Below, piece by piece: positions 1 to 7,142 of a stretch of 10,260 bases of DNA (position 1 is its first letter; each line of letters opens with the position of its first letter). Source of the DNA: Deltaproteobacteria bacterium (GTDB lineage: Bacteria; Desulfobacterota; Binatia; DP-6); the NCBI GenBank assembly GCA_005879245.1, contig VBLA01000215.1:1-10260 (forward strand). The letters are read 5' to 3'. The notes below the pieces were generated by a model, which was not told the DNA's origin, did no database searches, and saw only the letters and a program-made list of their open reading frames with translations. The position numbers were made by a program, and so were the translations under genes.

Positions 1-1982
1 AGCGCGGCATCGACGGAGAGGCGCTGGCGAGGCGCGTCGGCGCGCAGACCGAGAATCGCCTGCAGCAGGTGGAAGACGCTTCCGGCGGCCCACCCCTGCG
101 GGACGTTCGCACCCGGGTAGAGCACCGGGAACGTGCCCCGGCGTCGATCGATCGCGGCGTAGAGCTCGGGGAGGCGGTAGCTCACGAAGTAGCTCGCGGC
201 CTCGGAGATGTCTCGCAGCACCCGGGCCGCCTCCGCGTGGAACCCGTAGCGCTTGAACCCGAGGGCGATGATGCCGTTGTCGTGCGGCCAGACCGAACCG
301 CGCTGGTAGGATAGGGGATTGTAGGCAGGATTCTCGGCCGAGAGCGTGCGGATGCCCCATCCGCTCCACATGTCGGGCTGGAAGAAGCGCGCGACGACCC
401 GGCCCGCTCGCTCGGGGTTGACGATGCCGCTCCAGAGACAGTGGCCGACGTTCGACGCCATCGTCCGCACCGGCCGCTTCGCCGGGTCGAGCGCGTAGGC
501 GTAGCAGCCGAGGTCCTCGCACCAGAACCGCTCTTCGAAGCGCGCCTGGAGAGCCGCTCCCTTCTCGCGCAGGCCGCGCGCTCGCTCGGGCTCGCCCAGG
601 GCCTCGAAGGCCTCCGCCATGCGCATCCAGGCATCGAAGACATACCCCTGCAGCTCGCAGAGCGCTTTCGGTTGCGGCACGTGGCTGCCATCGGGGTAGA
701 CGACCGCGTCGCCCGCGTCCTTCCAGCCCATGTCTTCGTAGCCCTGTCGCGAGCGCGTGCGGTATTCCTGGAAGCCGTCCCCGTCGAGGTCGCCGTGATG
801 ATCGATCCATTCGAGGCAGCGGAGCGCGACGTCCCGGTACTCGCGGAGGAGCGCGTCGTCCCCAAGCCATTTCCACGCCTCGTGGAGAACGATCAGGTAG
901 AGCGGCGTCGCATCCGCCGTCCCGTAGTAGGGCGTGTGCGGGATCCGCCCGAAGTGCGCCAGCTCGCCGGTGCGCATCTCGTGCGGGATCTTCCCGGGCT
1001 CGGCGTCGCGCCAGTCGTCCATCTCCTTCGCCTGCAGCTCCGCGAGCGCCTTGAGGGCTCCGCGGGCGAAGCCCGGATAGACGATCATGTTCTGCAGGCT
1101 CACGATCAGGCTGTCACGTCCGAAGACGGCGACGAACCAGGGAACGCCTGCGGCGGCGAGCCACACGTCGGGGGCGAAATCCTGGTCGTGGAGCCGGAGC
1201 GCGCCCATGTCCTCGACCGACTGTCGGTAGAGCCGGTAGACGTCCTCGTTCGTCGAGGTCAGCTGTGTCGTCCGCTCCTGCCAGTCGTGCTGGAGGCGGT
1301 CGACCTCGGTCTCGGCGGTCTCCGTGAGGTAGCAGCCGCGCTCGGAGGGCCGACCGGCCAGCTCATAGTGACAGCACGTATGCCAGGCAGCGGCTGGCTG
1401 CAGCTCGATCTCGAAGACGACCCGGCCGTTGGCGTACCCGGGAGGCGTCCCGCTCTTGCGCAGGCAGTAGAGGAAGGTGCGCTCGAAGTCGCCATTCGTG
1501 TACGTCGTGCAGAGCTGGCGTTGCGCCGCGTCCCACGCGGTGACGATGCGTCCGCGGCGGACAAAGCGATGGGACTTCACCTCGAACAGATCCGCGAAGT
1601 CGCAGCGGATCGCTATCTCCAGGTTGAAGCGGACCGGCATCGGCCCGTAGTTCGTGACGTCCAGATCCTCGTGGATACCGCCGCTGACGGTCCGGCTGAT
1701 GACGAGCGCGAGCGTCCCACCCGGGACCTCGCGCTCCTCCGTGGCGAAGGGTTGGTTGCTGAGGTAGATGCGCGCGGCGAAATACGTCGTGGCGGCCGAG
1801 GTGAGGCGCGCCCATGGCTGGCCATTGGCGAAGATCGCATAGGAGCTCACGAAGCGCGTATCGTCCGCATAGACGCCGTGCTCGGTGTCCGCGGCGATCT
1901 CTCCGCCGAGATCCGTCACCATGAAGGTGCGTCCCTGGTTGATGGTGAGGGCGGAAGACCCGACGGTGATCTCGACTGGCAT
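1..1982 (-). CDS. Glycogen debranching enzyme-like amylo-alpha-1,6-glucosidase (3' end cut by window)
   Basis: Reading the minus strand from the ATG at 1982-1980 gives 660 uninterrupted codons that run off the left edge. The N-terminal part (about residues 1-200, with TDLGGEIAADTEHGVYADDTR near residue 23) looks like the N-terminal beta-rich domain of bacterial debranching enzymes (GDE_N_bis type). The rest is an (alpha/alpha)6-barrel-like glucosidase domain with PWFVAVFGRDSL (FGRDSL at residues 287-292), a GSVWPHDN motif (WPHDN at 565-569), then RLPELY and PQGWAAGSVFHLLQA near the cut, all typical of COG3408/GDE_C proteins. Members are usually about 700-740 residues, so only the last few dozen are missing. 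The start is firm: an in-frame TAG lies 18 nt upstream and GGAG (1990-1993) sits 7 nt before the ATG. The family removes alpha-1,6 branches from glycogen or related alpha-glucans in the cytoplasm; the exact substrate is not visible. It is transcribed away from the beta-helix gene. No frameshift seen. Confidence 0.9.
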   Translation of the reverse strand, partial: MPVEITVGSSALTINQGRTFMVTDLGGEIAADTEHGVYADDTRFVSSYAIFANGQPWARLTSAATTYFAARIYLSNQPFATEEREVPGGTLALVISRTVSGGIHEDLDVTNYGPMPVRFNLEIAIRCDFADLFEVKSHRFVRRGRIVTAWDAAQRQLCTTYTNGDFERTFLYCLRKSGTPPGYANGRVVFEIELQPAAAWHTCCHYELAGRPSERGCYLTETAETEVDRLQHDWQERTTQLTSTNEDVYRLYRQSVEDMGALRLHDQDFAPDVWLAAAGVPWFVAVFGRDSLIVSLQNMIVYPGFARGALKALAELQAKEMDDWRDAEPGKIPHEMRTGELAHFGRIPHTPYYGTADATPLYLIVLHEAWKWLGDDALLREYRDVALRCLEWIDHHGDLDGDGFQEYRTRSRQGYEDMGWKDAGDAVVYPDGSHVPQPKALCELQGYVFDAWMRMAEAFEALGEPERARGLREKGAALQARFEERFWCEDLGCYAYALDPAKRPVRTMASNVGHCLWSGIVNPERAGRVVARFFQPDMWSGWGIRTLSAENPAYNPLSYQRGSVWPHDNGIIALGFKRYGFHAEAARVLRDISEAASYFVSYRLPELYAAIDRRRGTFPVLYPGANVPQGWAAGSVFHLLQAILGLRADAPRQRLSVDAA

Positions 1983-1989
1983 GGCAGCT

Positions 1990-1993
1990 CTCC
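1990..1993 (-). promoter_or_regulatory. Ribosome binding site of the debranching-enzyme gene
   Basis: GGAG on the minus strand, 7 nt before the ATG at 1982-1980. With the in-frame stop just upstream it fixes the start of this gene. Confidence 0.6.
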
Positions 1994-2056
1994 GTCGCTA
2001 CCTGCGTGCCATGCGGGCAAGAACGCCGCAATCCTCTCTTCCCGCGCCTCGCCGGG

Positions 2057-2085
2057 TTGACGGCGACGGCGCAAAGTCGCTTCAT
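2057..2085 (+). promoter_or_regulatory. Possible sigma70-type promoter before the beta-helix gene
   Basis: TTGACG (2057-2062) matches the -35 consensus at five of six positions. A 17-nt spacer leads to CTTCAT (2080-2085), a poor -10 with three matches. Transcription would begin at about 2092, almost on the ATG at 2094, which would fit a leaderless message because no Shine-Dalgarno sequence precedes that start. In GC-rich DNA such matches are weak evidence. Confidence 0.2.
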
Positions 2086-2093
2086 GGGTGAAC

Positions 2094-3961
2094 ATGCGCT
2101 CCTTGCTCGGGCTGCTGCTCGTGCTTGCCGGGCCCGCGGGGACGGCGGTGGCGGCCGACTACTGGGTGAAGAACGGCGGCAACGACGCGGCCCCCGGGCT
2201 GTCGCCCGCCACCGCGTGGGCGACCCTCGGCCATGCGGCGGCGGTCGTGAACCCGGGCGACACGGTGCACGTGCTCGACGGCTCGTATCAGGGCTTCGAC
2301 CTCCGCCGCTCGGGGACGGCGGGAAACCCCATCACCTTCCTCGCCCAGAGCCCGAGCACGCTGATCACGGCCGACAACCCCGATACGCCCGACGGCATCA
2401 ACGTGGAGGACGCCGCGCACATCGTCCTGGACGGCTTCACGGTGAACGACCGGACCCGCGCCGGCGTCCGGGTGGCGGTGTCCCAGTTCGTCACGGTCCG
2501 TAACTGCCACACCGGCAACAACGGCCGCTGGGGTATCTTCAGCGGCTTCGCGGACGACTTCACGATCGAGAACAACGAGGCGCATCACTCGCAGGCGGAG
2601 CACGGCATCTACGTCTCGAACACCTGCGTGAATCCCATCGTCCGCGACAACCTCGTGCACGACAACCACGGGAACGGCATTCACATGAACGGCGACGTGA
2701 GCCAGGGCGGCGCCGGCATCATCACGAACGCGCTGATCGAACGGAACGTGATCTACGGGAACGGCGTGGGCGGCGGCTCCGGCATCAACCTCGACGGCGT
2801 GCAGCAGAGCGTCATCCGGAACAACCTCCTCCACGACAACCACGCGAGCGGCATCAGCCTCTACCGGATCGACGCCGCGGCGGGGTCGAGCCACGATCTC
2901 GTCATCAACAACACGATCGTCAATGCTGCGGACAGCCGCTGGTGCGTGAACATCAATACGGGCTCCACGAACGACACGGTGCGGAACAACATCCTGTACA
3001 ACTACCATTCGTTTCACGGCGCCATCGCCATCGACAGCTCGAGCCGCACGGGCTTCGCGAGCGATCACAATGCCGTGATCAGTCGCTTCAGCACCGACAG
3101 CGGCGACACGGTGATCGACCTCACCGCCTGGCAGGGGCTCGGCTACGATGCGGGTTCCTTGGCAGCCCGACGGGTGCACCGTCGGACGATCTCGACGGCG
3201 ACCCGCGCCCGGTCGGTGCCGCGTTCGACGTCGGGACTTACGAGTTCCAGCTCACGTCGTGCGGGAACAACCAGGCCGATCCGGGCGAGCAATGCGGTGA
3301 TCCGGGCACGGCGGGTTGCGCGCACCCGTGCACCAACTGCGTGCAGTGCATCTGCGCGGCGGCGCAGCCCATGTGCGGTGATGGGCTCGTCTGCGGCAGC
3401 GAGGAGTGCGACGCGGGCCACGCTTGCGCGGACACCGGTCAGGTCTGCCAGGACTGCCGGTGCGTCAACCCGCCCGCGTGCACGAGCGGCATCCCCCTGA
3501 CCACGGCGACGCTCGGCCTGCGGGCGGATCCCTTCCGTCTCCGCCTGAAGGGCGAAGCGCTCATCCCGAAGCCATGGCAAGGCGTCGATCCACCTATGAA
3601 TGGCATCCGCATCTCGGTCGACGGCGTCACCGGCTCCGGCGGCCTCGACGTCACCATCCCTGGCGGCGCGGGCTGGACCGCCAGCCCGGCACTGACGCGA
3701 TGGACGTACACCGATCGCACCGGTGCGCACGGAGGCATCACGCGGGTGACCGTGCGGGATCGTTCACGGGTCGCGGACGGTCTCCTTGCCGTCGTGCTCA
3801 AGGGCGGTGGCGGCGCCGCGATCGCGCTCCCCGACGCGGGCGCGACGCGCGCGGCGGTGGTTCTGGGCACGGCGGGAGAGTGCGCCGCCATCGCGTGGAA
3901 CCCACCCGGGGGTGACCGCCCGCGCTGCGACGGCGACGCGGCGATGCTCACCTGCCGTTGA
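2094..3961 (+). CDS. Secreted right-handed beta-helix protein with Cys-rich C-terminal segment, frame broken near 3160
   Basis: The product begins with a signal peptide (MRSLLGLLLVLAGPAGTAVA, then ADYWV) and a DUF1565-like opening (GGNDAAPGLSPATAW, PGDTVHVLDGSY). Many parallel beta-helix turns follow to about residue 310 (repeats such as IRNNLLHDN, IENNEAHH, IERNVIYGNG). This frame is good to about 3160 and then becomes Arg-rich nonsense stopping at 3500. The genuine continuation lies in another frame from about 3161 to the TGA at 3959-3961. It carries GAPSDDLDGDPRP and VGTYEF, a segment with many Cys (3260-3485, CGDGLVCGSEECDAG-like, reminiscent of Myxococcus-type Cys-rich repeats) and a C-terminal domain (GITRVTVRD, GECAAIAWNPP) that I associate with secreted proteins of deltaproteobacteria/Binatia. 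It is probably a cell-surface or secreted carbohydrate-binding or polysaccharide-lyase-like protein; no catalytic residues can be assigned. A GTG at 2088 is an alternative start; neither start has a clear ribosome site. Confidence 0.8.
3156..3167 (+). other. Frame-change junction (apparent small deletion) in the beta-helix gene
   Basis: Before this point the frame of the 2094 start reads DLTAWQGLGYDAGS; after it the other frame reads GSPTGAPSDDLDGDPRP. Related proteins normally have a stretch of about 20-35 residues between these (of the kind LFVDP...DYHL...GSPAID), which is absent. The net frame change corresponds to loss of 3n+1 bases. The junction bases TTGGCAGC could be read in either frame (SLAA or LGSP), so a short shared repeat could have been the recombination point. 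Confidence 0.6.
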
Positions 3962-3988
3962 CCGGTCGTCGCTCGCCGGGATAGCGTC

Positions 3989-4017
3989 CTTCATGGTCGC
4001 TTCACGATCGCTTCACG
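3989..4017 (+). repeat. Three direct repeats CTTCAYG phased at 11 bp
   Basis: CTTCATG (3989-3995), CTTCACG (4000-4006) and CTTCACG (4011-4017) are separated by the 4-bp spacers GTCG and ATCG. A perfect 11-bp tandem unit TCGCTTCACGA therefore spans 3997-4018. A fourth, degenerate unit may follow (CTCTGTT at 4022-4028). An 11-bp period is the signature of OmpR/PhoB-family response-regulator sites (PhoB, PhoP and PmrA boxes), but the repeats lie between two convergent genes and not in front of a recognised start. They may be a site for an unseen transcript or simply slippage. Confidence 0.5.
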
Positions 4018-4056
4018 AACGCTCTGTTAGGTGTCGGCGCCATCGGCTTCCGTGTC

Positions 4057-4075
4057 GGCCGCCATCGGGGCGGCC
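4057..4075. terminator. GC-rich hairpin between convergent genes, possible terminator
   Basis: GGCCGCC (4057-4063) and GGCGGCC (4069-4075) form a perfect 7-bp stem with a 5-nt loop. An overlapping alternative pairs GGGGCG (4067-4072) with CGCCCC (4080-4085). It lies 95 nt after the beta-helix stop and 139 nt beyond the ArnT-like stop. No T-tract follows on either strand, so as an intrinsic terminator it is weak. Confidence 0.3.
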
Positions 4076-4120
4076 TGAGCGCCCCGTGTCGATTTCCTCA
4101 CTGCAAGAGACGCTTGACCA

Positions 4121-4135
4121 CCAGGGGTACCCTGG
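4121..4135. repeat. Short inverted repeat
   Basis: CCAGGG (4121-4126), a 3-nt centre and CCCTGG (4130-4135) form a small perfect dyad in the convergent gap of 3962-4213. It could be part of bidirectional termination. I see no gene, RNA motif or other structure in the rest of this gap. Confidence 0.3.
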
Positions 4136-4213
4136 ACGCGGCTCACACGACCCCCGCCCGCGCATCGAGTGACACCGGCAGGGCGGTGGGCGGCCGTCGG
4201 CGCTCAGATCGCG

Positions 4214-5860
4214 CTAGGGAGAGTGTGGGTGTGCAGCAGGGGGAGGCCGCAGGCCCAGGGGGGCGTTGGTCACCAGGACGCGTCGGTGCTCGAGCGCGAG
4301 CACGGTCGGGGGCCGGGTAAGTTGGTGTCTCAACCGTCGCCACACGACAGGGTCGATGACGAGCAGGAGGCGACGCCTCCCGTTCCATGCCTGGATCAGT
4401 TGCGTCTCGCTCCACATGAGCGCACGCCCTTCCGGAAAGCTCGCGCCGAACCGGAGCTCCCCCTGGGAGTTTACCACCACGGTGCGGCGGCGAGCATAGA
4501 ACGGGAGGCCCTGGAGGTAGGTACCGTACGTGACGAGCCGGTCGGCCTCACCGCTCCTCAGACGCGCGATGGTGCCGAGGGAAGCATAGGAGCGATACGC
4601 ACTTCGAGCCCGCTCCGTGCGGACCAGTCCCAACGCGAGCCCGCCCGCCAGCAACGCGAGCGCCATGCCCGGTCGCGGGACCTTCGCCGCCAGCAGGGTC
4701 GTCCCCAGCACGATGCTCGCCGCGGGGATGAGCGCCACCCGGGCTACCTGGGCCTGGTGCCACCAACGCGGATAGAGGCCGTTGCCGACGAGGGTCTCGT
4801 ACACGTGCCCGGGAGCGGCTGCAGCCGCGAGCACGAGCGCCGCGAGCGCCGCCCACACGAGGATCGGCCATCCGCGGCCGCGGCCTTCGGACCAGAAGCG
4901 ACCGGCGCGCAGCGCGAGCGGAACGAAGGCCGGGCAGATGTAGGTCGCGAGCTGCACCGAGCTGAGCGAGAAGAAGCCAAGCACCGCCACCAGCCAGAGG
5001 TCGAGAAAGCGGTCGGCGCGTCGGTCCGGCGTCCGCCAGGCGGCGGTCCCCTCGCGCGCCAGGCCGGCCGCGAGCACGAGCGACCAGGGCAGCGCGCCGC
5101 CGAACAGCACCGCGGCGAGAACGCCAGGCCGGTGGTGCTGGCCGATCTTACCGCCAGCAGCGTAGCGCAGGAAATGCTGCTCGACGAAGAAGAAGTGAAG
5201 AAATCCCGGGACGCGCTGGGCCATCAAACAGAACCACGGGAGCGGCAGCAGGAGCGCCAACGCCATGGGGAGTGGCCCGACCGCCCGTCGCCAGCCAGCT
5301 CGATCGCGCTCGACCAGCGCGGACGCGGTGAGGATGCCCACCGGGAAGAGGATCGCGATGACACCCTTGACGAGCACCCCTGCTGCCATCGCAAGGCCGG
5401 CAATCACTTGCCAGCGGCGCCCGCCGTGGTCCCGGGCACGGTAGAGAGACACGGTCGCCAGGGTCACGCACAGGGTGATCGGTACGTCGAGGATCGCCAG
5501 CCTGCCAAAGAGGAAGAAGAGAGGCGTCGTCGCGAGCATGACGGCCGCCGCCCAGCCCGCGGCATAGCCGAAGCAATACACCCCGAACCATGCGGTCACG
5601 CCAACGGTCAGCACGGCGGAAAGCGCCGGAACCAGCCGCGCGCCGAGCTCGTTCACGCCGACCACCCGATAGCTGAAGGCGGTGAGCCAGTAGACGAGCG
5701 GAGGCTTCTCTGCATAAATGAGCCCATTCAGCCGCGGCACGACCCAGTCGTTGGTGGTGAGCATCTCGCGCGGAATCTCGGCGTAGCGACCCTCGTCGGG
5801 TTCGAGGAGCGGCGTGCGGCCGAGCCCCTGAAGGTAGAGGAGCGCGGCCGCGAGCAGCAC
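4214..5860 (-). CDS. arnT: ArnT-like lipid A 4-amino-4-deoxy-L-arabinose transferase (GT-C, PMT family)
   Basis: The 548-residue membrane protein has about a dozen hydrophobic segments; E. coli ArnT is of nearly the same length. The first periplasmic loop has the family signature LLEPDEGRYAEIPREML (DE at residues 22-23), then RLNG and EKPPLVYW (51-58), and a second loop carries GRLAILDVP with Asp125. The C-terminal periplasmic-type domain (YLQGLPFYARR, VVNSQGELRFG) also follows ArnT. ArnT moves L-Ara4N from undecaprenyl phosphate to lipid A phosphates on the periplasmic face of the inner membrane. The divergent arnB-C-A-D genes next door make that donor, which supports this role over a generic protein mannosyltransferase. 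The GTG at 5860 is the only usual start before an in-frame TGA at about 5930, but it has no ribosome site and leaves the first membrane helix short. The gene ends 252 bp from the beta-helix gene. Confidence 0.87.
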   Translation of the reverse strand: MLLAAALLYLQGLGRTPLLEPDEGRYAEIPREMLTTNDWVVPRLNGLIYAEKPPLVYWLTAFSYRVVGVNELGARLVPALSAVLTVGVTAWFGVYCFGYAAGWAAAVMLATTPLFFLFGRLAILDVPITLCVTLATVSLYRARDHGGRRWQVIAGLAMAAGVLVKGVIAILFPVGILTASALVERDRAGWRRAVGPLPMALALLLPLPWFCLMAQRVPGFLHFFFVEQHFLRYAAGGKIGQHHRPGVLAAVLFGGALPWSLVLAAGLAREGTAAWRTPDRRADRFLDLWLVAVLGFFSLSSVQLATYICPAFVPLALRAGRFWSEGRGRGWPILVWAALAALVLAAAAAPGHVYETLVGNGLYPRWWHQAQVARVALIPAASIVLGTTLLAAKVPRPGMALALLAGGLALGLVRTERARSAYRSYASLGTIARLRSGEADRLVTYGTYLQGLPFYARRRTVVVNSQGELRFGASFPEGRALMWSETQLIQAWNGRRRLLLVIDPVVWRRLRHQLTRPPTVLALEHRRVLVTNAPLGLRPPPAAHPHSP

Positions 5861-5946
5861 GGCAGCAGGCAGCGCAACCGTCGTGTGACGTGGGCGGGAA
5901 ACGATGTGGCAACCTAACCATACATTTCACTTGCGAGCAAGGCTGG

Positions 5947-5956
5947 GAGTTAACTC
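5947..5956. promoter_or_regulatory. Palindrome in the arnT/arnB divergent region, possible operator
   Basis: GAGTTAACTC is a perfect 10-bp palindrome with loosely matching flanks (GCT before, AGC after). It sits 23 bp before the arnB start and about 87 bp before the arnT start, where it could control both transcripts. On the minus strand TATGGT (around 5922-5917) is a possible -10 for arnT. I cannot define a clear -35/-10 pair for the arnB operon. Confidence 0.3.
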
Positions 5957-5978
5957 AGCTCGAGGGGATTGACGAGAA

Positions 5979-7142
5979 GTGCGCTCCGACTTTCTCCCAC
6001 TGTCACGCCCGTCGATCGGGTCGGAAGAGATCGAAGAGGTCACCGCCTGCCTGCGCTCGGGCTGGCTCACCAGCGGCCCGCGCGTCAGCCGCTTCGAGGA
6101 AGGATTCGCAGGCGCTGTCGGCGCAGCCCACGCCGTAGCCGTCACGTCCGGCACCGCGGGCCTCCACCTCGCGCTGCTGGCGGCAGGCATCGGCGCGGGC
6201 GACGAGGTGGTCACCACGCCCATGACGTGGGCCGCCACGGGCAACATGGTTCTCGCCGTGGGTGCCCGCCCGGTCTTCGTGGATATCGATCCGGCGACGC
6301 TCAACATCCAGCCCGAGGCGGTGGAGCGTGCGGTCACGCCACGCACCCGGGCGATCGTCCCTGTGCACTTCGCCGGCCAGCCCGTCGATCTCGACCCGCT
6401 GCGTGTGATCGCGGCCCGTCGCGGTCTCTCGCTGATCGAGGACGCCGCTCACGCGCTGGGCACCCACTACCGGGGACACCCCGTCGGCGGGGGGAGTACC
6501 GCCGCGGTCTTCAGCTTTCATCCCATCAAGGCCATCACGACGGGTGAAGGTGGCATGATCACGACCGACGACGCCGCCTTCGCCGACCGCTTGCGGCTCC
6601 TGCGCTTCCATGGAGTCACGCGTGACGCCTGGGGGCGCTACGGGAAGCGTGCCACGCCCGACTACGAGATCGTGACGCTCGGGTTCAAGTACAACATGAC
6701 GGATCTTCAGGCCGCGCTCGGGCTGGCGCAACTGTCGCGCCTGGAGGAGTTCATCGCGGCGCGGACACGGGCGGCGGGCTGGTATCGGACCGCGCTCGAG
6801 GGCCTGCCGGCGGTGGAGATGCTCGCGCCCGTCCCCTACCCCGCCCGCCACGCGTGGCACCTGCTCGTCGTCCGCCTCCGGCTCGAGGCGCTCCGCGTCG
6901 GCCGCGACGCGATCATGGAGGCACTGCTGGAGGCCAACATCGGGGTGGGTCTGCATTTCAAGGCGTTGCACCTTCATCGCTTCTATCGCGAACAGCTCGG
7001 GCTCACGCCGGGGGACCTGCCGGAGGCCACGCGCGCCTCGGAGAGCATCCTCTCTCTCCCACTCTTCCCGGACCTGACCCGCGAGGATGTCACGGATGTG
7101 GCGACAGCGCTCTCGGACGTCATCCGGCGCCATGCCGCCTGA
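5979..7142 (+). CDS. arnB: UDP-4-amino-4-deoxy-L-arabinose aminotransferase (ArnB-like, DegT/DnrJ/EryC1 family)
   Basis: The 387-residue PLP enzyme is close to ArnB along its whole length. It shares the N-terminus SDFLPLSRPSIG, SGWLTSGP, TSGTAGLHLAL, the TPMTWAATGNM segment, VPVHFAGQPVDLDPL, EDAAHALGTHYRG (Asp155, cofactor-binding), FSFHPIKAIT with the Schiff-base Lys184, KYNMTDLQAALGLAQL, HAWHL, GVGLHFKALH and LSLPLFPDLT. It converts UDP-beta-L-threo-pentapyranosyl-4-ulose to UDP-L-Ara4N using glutamate. The GTG at 5979 is the start: an in-frame TGA lies at 5970-5972, and the second codon onward matches the ArnB N-terminus. GAGGGG (5962-5967) is a somewhat distant ribosome site. It is the first gene of the operon and its stop overlaps the next start by 11 nt. 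Other DegT-family sugar aminotransferases are possible in principle, but the neighbours make ArnB by far the best reading. Confidence 0.93.
   Translation: MRSDFLPLSRPSIGSEEIEEVTACLRSGWLTSGPRVSRFEEGFAGAVGAAHAVAVTSGTAGLHLALLAAGIGAGDEVVTTPMTWAATGNMVLAVGARPVFVDIDPATLNIQPEAVERAVTPRTRAIVPVHFAGQPVDLDPLRVIAARRGLSLIEDAAHALGTHYRGHPVGGGSTAAVFSFHPIKAITTGEGGMITTDDAAFADRLRLLRFHGVTRDAWGRYGKRATPDYEIVTLGFKYNMTDLQAALGLAQLSRLEEFIAARTRAAGWYRTALEGLPAVEMLAPVPYPARHAWHLLVVRLRLEALRVGRDAIMEALLEANIGVGLHFKALHLHRFYREQLGLTPGDLPEATRASESILSLPLFPDLTREDVTDVATALSDVIRRHAA

Noticed and set aside
441..2060. Long open frame (539 codons) on the plus strand opposite the debranching enzyme
   Set aside because: It is antisense to a well-supported family protein, recognisable along its whole length, and its translation is rich in Arg, Ala and Val with no recognisable domain. 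High GC content keeps such frames open.
2082..3179. 365-codon minus-strand frame opposite the beta-helix gene
   Set aside because: Val/Asp/Arg-rich shadow of the beta-helix frame, with no domain.
3989..4017. CRISPR-like array
   Set aside because: Units are only 11 bp with no unique spacers, so this is a phased direct repeat or slippage and not a CRISPR.
3993..4172. Small plus-strand frame of about 60 residues in the convergent gap
   Set aside because: No ribosome site, Arg/Pro-rich composition and no similarity that I recognise; its start lies inside the repeats.
4169..5917. 582-codon plus-strand frame opposite arnT
   Set aside because: Arg/Glu/His-rich composition expected from reading the complement of a membrane protein gene; the ArnT reading has clear family motifs.
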